From an uncultured Eubacteriales bacterium (GTDB lineage Bacteria; Bacillota; Clostridia; Lachnospirales; CAG-274): a stretch of DNA of 55,237 nucleotides. Each line of letters begins with the position of its first letter. The first letter of the stretch is position 1. Where the stretch lies: assembly GCA_905201505.1 (NCBI GenBank), contig CAJKOJ010000003.1, positions 1-55,237 on the forward strand. The letters are read 5' to 3'. Under the pieces are notes generated by a model that did not search any database, was not told the origin of the DNA, and was given only the letters and a program-made list of their open reading frames with translations. Shown here in pieces: positions 51,015-55,237 of the stretch. A program made the translations under genes and the position numbers.

Positions 51015-51623
51015 TTAGTTTAATTTGCTAATATAGTCAATTATGGTATCAACGGTATTATCAAGACCGATTTTAGCTGTATTGATAACTAAATCATAGT
51101 TATCTATATCTTCCCAGCGATGTCCTGTATAAAATTTAAAATATGACGCTCTCTTTTTATCTTTTTTGTCTAACAATTCTTCTATAGTACCCTTTTCAGG
51201 TGTACCGTAAAGCTTTTCATATCTTTCTTTTCTAAAATCCATATCTGCTTTTAAAAATACCCTTACTAAAGGGTTTTCTTCCCTTAATATGTAATTTGAA
51301 CAGCGTCCGAGTACTACGCAGGAACCTTCCTGTGCTGCCTTTCTTATAATATCAGCCTGGATAGTAAAAAGCTTGTCGTTATCGGGCAAAATTCCTGTTT
51401 GTGTTGAATTGTGAACTCCCATAATTAATGAATACAGCAAGCTGTTTGTTGCAACTTCATCCACTTTTTCAAAAGTAGCTTCTGCATATCCTGCTTTCTT
51501 AGCGGCAAGATTTACAAGTTCTTTGTCATAGTAAGGTATTTCTAATTTTTCTGATAATTTCTTACCTATGGAATTGCCTCCGCTGCAAAATTGTCTGTTA
51601 ATTGTTACAATAATTTTATTCAT
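51015..51623 (-). CDS. Cytidylate kinase-like family protein
   Basis: A 202-residue P-loop protein of the cytidylate-kinase-like group found in Clostridia and other anaerobes, distinct from the housekeeping Cmk. The N-terminus ITINRQFCSGGNSIGKKL gives a variant P-loop, and GRCSNYILRE and a HRWEDIDNYDLVINT stretch complete the family pattern. The substrate is unknown. The start at 51623 follows GGAGGTG by about eight bases. An in-frame GTG nine bases upstream lies in that ribosome site and is rejected. Confidence 0.85.
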   Translation of the reverse strand: MNKIIVTINRQFCSGGNSIGKKLSEKLEIPYYDKELVNLAAKKAGYAEATFEKVDEVATNSLLYSLIMGVHNSTQTGILPDNDKLFTIQADIIRKAAQEGSCVVLGRCSNYILREENPLVRVFLKADMDFRKERYEKLYGTPEKGTIEELLDKKDKKRASYFKFYTGHRWEDIDNYDLVINTAKIGLDNTVDTIIDYISKLN

Positions 51624-51734
51624 TGATAACACCTCCTTTAATTAATTATATTTTATAACAAAGCTGTTTATTTGTCTAGTGAAATTATTTACAATATATT
51701 GTATTTACTTAATTTAAAATTAATAATTAGTTTA

Positions 51735-51762
51735 TTGTATTATTATCTTTATATGATATAAT
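51735..51762 (+). promoter_or_regulatory. Promoter of the SLH protein gene
   Basis: An extended -10 TGATATAAT (51754-51762) with TTGTAT at 51735-51740, 16 bases apart. The leader is about 28 bases. Confidence 0.65.
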
Positions 51763-51796
51763 GAAATTGAGAATTATGTTATGAGGAGGTTTTGTT

Positions 51797-53728
51797 ATGA
51801 AAAAAATTGTTTCAGTATTTTTGGCATTCTCATTGTTGGGAGTTCCTGTATATGCACAAAGTAATTATTCTCAGGAGGATTTGATAATCCAAGCAAAGGA
51901 AGTCTGCCAAATAGATGACAGCTTTGCAGACTTTGAAATAGTATCAGCTGAAGAACAATACGGTATGAAATTATATAATTGCAGGTGGTCAGACAAGGAA
52001 AGTAAGAAAAGTGCAGAAGTTGTAATAGGCAGTGACGGCATTATATATAGCTATTATTACTACGACAGATCTCAGGAGAAAAAGAGTAAGGTATACACTG
52101 ACATTGAGGGAAGAAAGTCTGCTGAAACTTTTCTGAAAAAGGCTTTAAAAGAAAGGTATGATGATTTAGAGTTTAATAAATGCTTCAACGATTCTGACAG
52201 GTATAGTTTTATCTATAAGATTAAGTATAATGATGTTGCTTACAGTAATACATACGTGAACATAAGTGTGGATAAGTATAATAATAGAGTTACAGATTAT
52301 TATTTCCCTGAAAGTATTATAGGTGTGAAAAACAGCAGTTTTGAAAACACAAAAGCTATTTCTGAAGCTGAAGAAGTAATGAAAAATAATATTCAGTTAG
52401 GATATAAAGCTAATTTTGACTATGATACAAAGGAATATGACGTTAAACTTTTATATCGTATGAAGGATTATCTTTTAAGAGCTGATGATTTGACCTCTTT
52501 TGCATACAATGATATGTATCAGTATGCAAAGGGGGGAACAATTGAAAATGCCAGTGCAGATTTGGCTGTGGAAAGTCTTTCTCCTGCTGAAATAGAGGGT
52601 ATAGATGATTTAAAAAATGCAATTGCACCTGATGAAGCTATAAAAATTTATAACAGGTTATTTAGTGATTCTGTGACAGAATCACAAGTTACAATAAGTT
52701 ATAATAAAGCATTTGACAGAGATGACTATTATTTAAATATAAAAAACAATGACAGTGACAATTATTTCTATTGTACAATTGATGCTGAGGGAAGATTGGT
52801 ATCTTACACAACGAATTTTGATACTAATGAGGAAAATGCAAACAGCAAAAATTCAAGTGAAAAGGCAAGAAATGCAGCTCAGTCAATGTTAAATAAATTT
52901 AATTATGGATACAAGACTACAGAACTTATGGAAAACAAAAACAATTTTGAATATGGTATATATTCATTTAACTGTAATGTTATAAGAAACGGGCATATTT
53001 CTTTTGACGAGCGAATTGATATAAATACTGATTCTAACGGAAATATTATATCTGTATACGCTCAGTATTTGCCTGATGAAATATTCAATTTAAACACAAT
53101 AAATGTATCAGCTGAACAGGCATTTGCAAAAGCAGAAGATAAATACGATTTTAAGCCATACTATAGTATTAAAACAAAGTACAGTGATTCTTCTCAGAGT
53201 TATGAGGCTGTCCCTGTTTATGGATTTGATGAATTATTCAGCATTGACGCGTCTACAGGGGAGTTTCTTGACTTTTACGGAAATACAATTATTGAAGATG
53301 GTGTTAAATTATATACTGATTTAAATAATCAGTGGTATGCTGAGGAAGCAATTAATCTTGCCTATATGGGTTATGCGTTTAAGGGTGATGAATTTAAGGG
53401 TGATGAACCGCTGACTTACGGTGATTTAAAAGAACTCAACAAGTCAAATTATTACAGAAACATTAATTTGGATAACTATGATCAGAATGCAACAATGACA
53501 CGATATGAGTTTGCTGAGTATTTGTTGGATACAATGGATATTAAAAATATTAATAAATACAATGAAATATTTATTAAACCTTTTGATGATGTATCTTATC
53601 AGTATACAGGTACAATTGCTATATTAAAGGCAATGGGTGTTGTAAACGGCGAGAGCTTCAGAGGTAACGATACGATTACCAGAGGGGAAGCTGTTGTTAT
53701 GATATACAGATGTCTTACGGCGGAATGA
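51797..53728 (+). CDS. Secreted protein with YcdB/YcdC-like repeats and SLH domain
   Basis: A 643-residue secreted protein. A signal peptide (MKKIVSVFLAFSLLGVPVYA) is cleaved near residue 21. Most of the chain (about 30-500) holds PepSY/YcdB-like repeats with alternating charged strands, a fold often found in protease inhibitors and wall proteins. The C-terminal 130 residues resemble S-layer homology repeats (WYAEEAINLAYMGY, TRYEFAEYLLD and FRGNDTITRGEAVVMIYR), which anchor proteins to pyruvylated wall polymers. GAGGAGG precedes the start. It is transcribed alone. A tandem duplication (FKGDEFKGDE) lies in the SLH part. Function: wall-linked, otherwise unknown. Confidence 0.83.
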   Translation: MKKIVSVFLAFSLLGVPVYAQSNYSQEDLIIQAKEVCQIDDSFADFEIVSAEEQYGMKLYNCRWSDKESKKSAEVVIGSDGIIYSYYYYDRSQEKKSKVYTDIEGRKSAETFLKKALKERYDDLEFNKCFNDSDRYSFIYKIKYNDVAYSNTYVNISVDKYNNRVTDYYFPESIIGVKNSSFENTKAISEAEEVMKNNIQLGYKANFDYDTKEYDVKLLYRMKDYLLRADDLTSFAYNDMYQYAKGGTIENASADLAVESLSPAEIEGIDDLKNAIAPDEAIKIYNRLFSDSVTESQVTISYNKAFDRDDYYLNIKNNDSDNYFYCTIDAEGRLVSYTTNFDTNEENANSKNSSEKARNAAQSMLNKFNYGYKTTELMENKNNFEYGIYSFNCNVIRNGHISFDERIDINTDSNGNIISVYAQYLPDEIFNLNTINVSAEQAFAKAEDKYDFKPYYSIKTKYSDSSQSYEAVPVYGFDELFSIDASTGEFLDFYGNTIIEDGVKLYTDLNNQWYAEEAINLAYMGYAFKGDEFKGDEPLTYGDLKELNKSNYYRNINLDNYDQNATMTRYEFAEYLLDTMDIKNINKYNEIFIKPFDDVSYQYTGTIAILKAMGVVNGESFRGNDTITRGEAVVMIYRCLTAE

Positions 53729-53797
53729 TTATAGAAAAAATTATGATATAATTTAACTTTAACTGTTTATAAGTTATAATATTGCAATTAGGGTACA

Positions 53798-53829
53798 AAA
53801 AAATGACTGTCAAAAGACAGTCATTTTTT
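53798..53829. terminator. Bidirectional terminator between SLH gene and rpsR
   Basis: A perfect 14-bp stem (53798-53811 with 53816-53829) with a 4-base A loop, A-rich before and T-rich after. Confidence 0.93.
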
Positions 53830-53844
53830 ATGTTATATTATATA

Positions 53845-54075
53845 TTATTCTGATACGTATGCCATAAGAGCGATGTGTCTTGCTCTCTTAATAGCAGTAG
53901 TTAATAATCTCTGATGCTTTGCACAGTTACCTGTAATTCTTCTAGGTAAAATCTTACCTCTTTCAGAAACAAACTTTCTTAACTTAGCTACATCCTTGTA
54001 ATCAATAGAAGTTGTTTTTTCAGCACAGAAAACGCAAACCTTCTTTTTTCTTCTGCCACGTTTCTTATTAATCAT
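53845..54075 (-). CDS. rpsR: 30S ribosomal protein S18
   Basis: A 76-residue protein of the small-subunit platform that binds S6. The basic start MINKKRGRRKKKVCVFC, with two cysteines, and DYKDVAKLRKFVSERGKILP are typical. AAGGAGG precedes the start. It ends the rpsF-ssb-rpsR operon, which keeps equal supply of S6 and S18, and stands before a terminator. S6-S18 complexes regulate this operon in several bacteria. Confidence 0.97.
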   Translation of the reverse strand: MINKKRGRRKKKVCVFCAEKTTSIDYKDVAKLRKFVSERGKILPRRITGNCAKHQRLLTTAIKRARHIALMAYVSE

Positions 54076-54114
54076 GATTAAGAATCCTCCTTACTTTAAA
54101 ATTCAACAAAATAA

Positions 54115-54567
54115 TTAAAATGGTAAATCTTCGTCTTCAGCATCGCTGTCGATGCTAAAACCAGCTGTAGGAGCAGGAGTACTTGGCTGTGAAGCCGGTG
54201 CCGGAGTAAATCCTGCACTTGCAGAACTTGAACTTTCAGCTTTTGTTTCACAGAATTCAAAGTCTTCAACCACTACATCGGTTGAATATCTCTTGTTGCC
54301 TTGCTGATCTGTATAGCTGCTAACCTGAAGTCTTCCGGTTACAGCAATTCTGTTACCCTTACGGAAATACTGCCCAATACTTTCGCCGCGTTTGCCAAAA
54401 CATACACAGTTAATAAAATCAGCGGTTGGTTCACCTTCCTGTCTGTTTCTTGAGAAAGGTCTTTCAACTGCGACAGAAAATCTGCATACTGCCAAAGGCT
54501 CGGCTGCTTGAGTATATCTAACCTCGGGATCTCTCGCCATTCTTCCTAACAATATAACTCTGTTCAT
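54115..54567 (-). CDS. ssb: Single-stranded DNA-binding protein
   Basis: A 150-residue SSB with an N-terminal OB fold (MNRVILLGRMARDPEVRYT, AVERPF) and an acidic C-terminal tip that ends in DEDLPF, the protein-docking peptide. The linker between them is Ser/Ala/Pro-rich and short, as in Firmicute SsbA. GGAGGTC precedes the start. It sits between rpsF and rpsR, the standard order. Confidence 0.96.
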   Translation of the reverse strand: MNRVILLGRMARDPEVRYTQAAEPLAVCRFSVAVERPFSRNRQEGEPTADFINCVCFGKRGESIGQYFRKGNRIAVTGRLQVSSYTDQQGNKRYSTDVVVEDFEFCETKAESSSSASAGFTPAPASQPSTPAPTAGFSIDSDAEDEDLPF

Positions 54568-54585
54568 ATAGGCGACCTCCTTTGA

Positions 54586-54876
54586 TTAAGCTTCTTCCTG
54601 AGCAACGATTAAGTAACGAAGAACCTTTTCATTAATACGCATACGAGACTCGATTTCAGCAGGAGCTGAAGTCTCTGCACTGAAAGTAATAAAGTTATAA
54701 AAACCTTCATTTACTTTCTGAATTTCGTAAGCAAGTCTTCTCTTTCCCCAGTCGTCAACATTTTCTACAGTACCGCCAAATCTCTCAATAAGAGCTTTAA
54801 CGCTTTCCTTAGCTGCATTTAATGCTTCTTCATCTAAAGATGGGGAATAAACTACACAAAGTTCATACTTTTTCAT
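54586..54876 (-). CDS. rpsF: 30S ribosomal protein S6
   Basis: A 96-residue primary partner of S18 in the 30S platform. The protein begins MKKYELCVVYSP with the start at 54876, chosen over upstream in-frame starts because GGAGGTG lies just before it and the family starts here. DDWGKRRLAYEIQKVNEGFY is a conserved stretch. It is the first gene of rpsF-ssb-rpsR, with a roughly 75-base leader holding two hairpins. Confidence 0.96.
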   Translation of the reverse strand: MKKYELCVVYSPSLDEEALNAAKESVKALIERFGGTVENVDDWGKRRLAYEIQKVNEGFYNFITFSAETSAPAEIESRMRINEKVLRYLIVAQEEA

Positions 54877-54906
54877 CTTTCTTTGCACCTCCTTTTGGTC
54901 TTTGGC

Positions 54907-54948
54907 CCTTGCTTTTACAAGAGCAAGGAGTGATGTCTGTAACATCAC
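54907..54948 (-). promoter_or_regulatory. Two-hairpin leader before rpsF
   Basis: Two adjacent 7-bp hairpins, 54907-54913 with 54922-54928 and 54930-54936 with 54942-54948, fill the 5' leader between the promoter and the ribosome site. This position fits an S6-S18 autoregulatory leader, but I could not confirm the known CCG-bulge consensus by eye. Confidence 0.5.
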
Positions 54949-54957
54949 ACAAAGTGT

Positions 54958-54986
54958 ATTTTACCAAAATAAAATATTAATGTCAA
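54958..54986 (-). promoter_or_regulatory. Promoter of rpsF-ssb-rpsR
   Basis: On the minus strand TTGACA (54981-54986) and TAAAAT (54958-54963), 17-base spacer. Expected start near 54951. Confidence 0.85.
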
Positions 54987-55117
54987 GATTTTTTTGAAAA
55001 ATATAATTATACATACATTAATATAAGGAAGAAAAGGATACAGCAATCAGAAAAATAAAGTGAAAATATCATAAAAATAGGATTAAGAAATTTTTGATAA
55101 GAATTATAAAAAAATAC

Positions 55118-55146
55118 TTGACAAATAGGTGTCCGTAATGTATAAT
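55118..55146 (+). promoter_or_regulatory. Strong promoter of tRNA-Phe
   Basis: TTGACA (55118-55123) and TATAAT (55141-55146), spacer 17 bases, a full consensus match. It lies 40 bases before the tRNA at the right end. The stretch 54987-55117 holds nothing I can name. Confidence 0.9.
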
Positions 55147-55182
55147 TATTCTTGTCGCTGCACAAAGGTGACTTGAATACAA

Positions 55183-55237
<55 letters not shown>

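Noticed and set aside
53103..53324. 73-codon frame inside the SLH gene
   Set aside because: Alternative frame of a clearly coding region without its own start signals.

Overview
The window is an AT-rich stretch of the chromosome of an anaerobic, spore-forming, Gram-positive member of the Clostridia. No species name can be supported. The evidence is strong AGGAGG-type ribosome binding sites, SpmA/SpmB and a YtaF-type sporulation membrane protein, formate-tetrahydrofolate ligase with FolD, CdaA-type c-di-AMP synthesis, a proofreading-deficient DNA polymerase I of the Firmicute type, an S-layer-homology protein and AGA-dominated arginine codons. Nearly everything is housekeeping, so this is not a plasmid. 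However, the first 55 bases and the last 55 bases are identical and lie inside a tRNA-Phe gene. That is the signature of a contig that starts and ends on the same assembly k-mer, and it should not be read as proof of a circular replicon.

Layout. (1) 1-3475: tRNA-Phe, then an iron-sulfur/tRNA-thiolation operon iscR-iscS-iscU-mnmA. (2) 3484-9883: cstA on the minus strand, then nagA overlapping an AIR-synthase-like gene, asnB and a HIT-family hydrolase. (3) 10081-14117 (minus): a sugar-acid-type locus of an IlvD/Edd-family dehydratase, a GntP permease and a GntR/FCD repressor. A repeated palindrome (ACATCAGATGT) sits in both of its promoters. (4) 14413-21760: a DUF1015 protein, secA, prfB without the usual frameshift, and a three-domain CbiJ-CbiE-CbiT-like fusion with altered signature motifs. 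(5) 21761-23154: a decayed insertion holding one small foreign-looking gene and the remains of a sigma-70 region 4 gene. (6) 23155-27410: a low-molecular-weight phosphatase, fhs, a DUF5050-like lipoprotein and folD. (7) 27658-35458: a tightly packed operon of polA, a membrane protein, coaE, a lytic transglycosylase, an oligopeptide-binding lipoprotein, a GalT-like protein, ddl and an overlooked 50-residue membrane protein. (8) 35530-39509: cdaA-cdaR (minus), a CmpB-like membrane protein, spmA and spmB. (9) 39678-42862: an acidic LysM membrane protein, rho and rpmE. (10) 42947-47369: a Ca2+-type P-ATPase and a YtaF/MntP-like protein, divergently arranged, then a zinc-ribbon membrane protein with a kinase fold that lacks catalytic residues. 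(11) 47370-53728: a candidate small RNA, putP, a short recQ, a cytidylate-kinase-like protein and a secreted SLH protein. (12) 53845-55237: rpsF-ssb-rpsR with a structured leader, and the second, truncated tRNA-Phe.

How they work together. The first operon mobilises sulfur from cysteine, loads it onto the IscU scaffold and feeds MnmA. fhs and folD are consecutive one-carbon enzymes. The polA operon mixes DNA repair, CoA synthesis and peptidoglycan work. cdaA/cdaR, SpmA/B, the lytic transglycosylase, Ddl and the SLH and LysM proteins all concern the envelope.

The items most worth following up are the operator architecture of the gnt-like locus, the motif-eroded cobalamin fusion, the predicted pseudokinase, the relict mobile element, and the possible C-rich-loop small RNA near 47.6 kb. 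I found no CRISPR array, complete insertion sequence, phage or obvious defence system.
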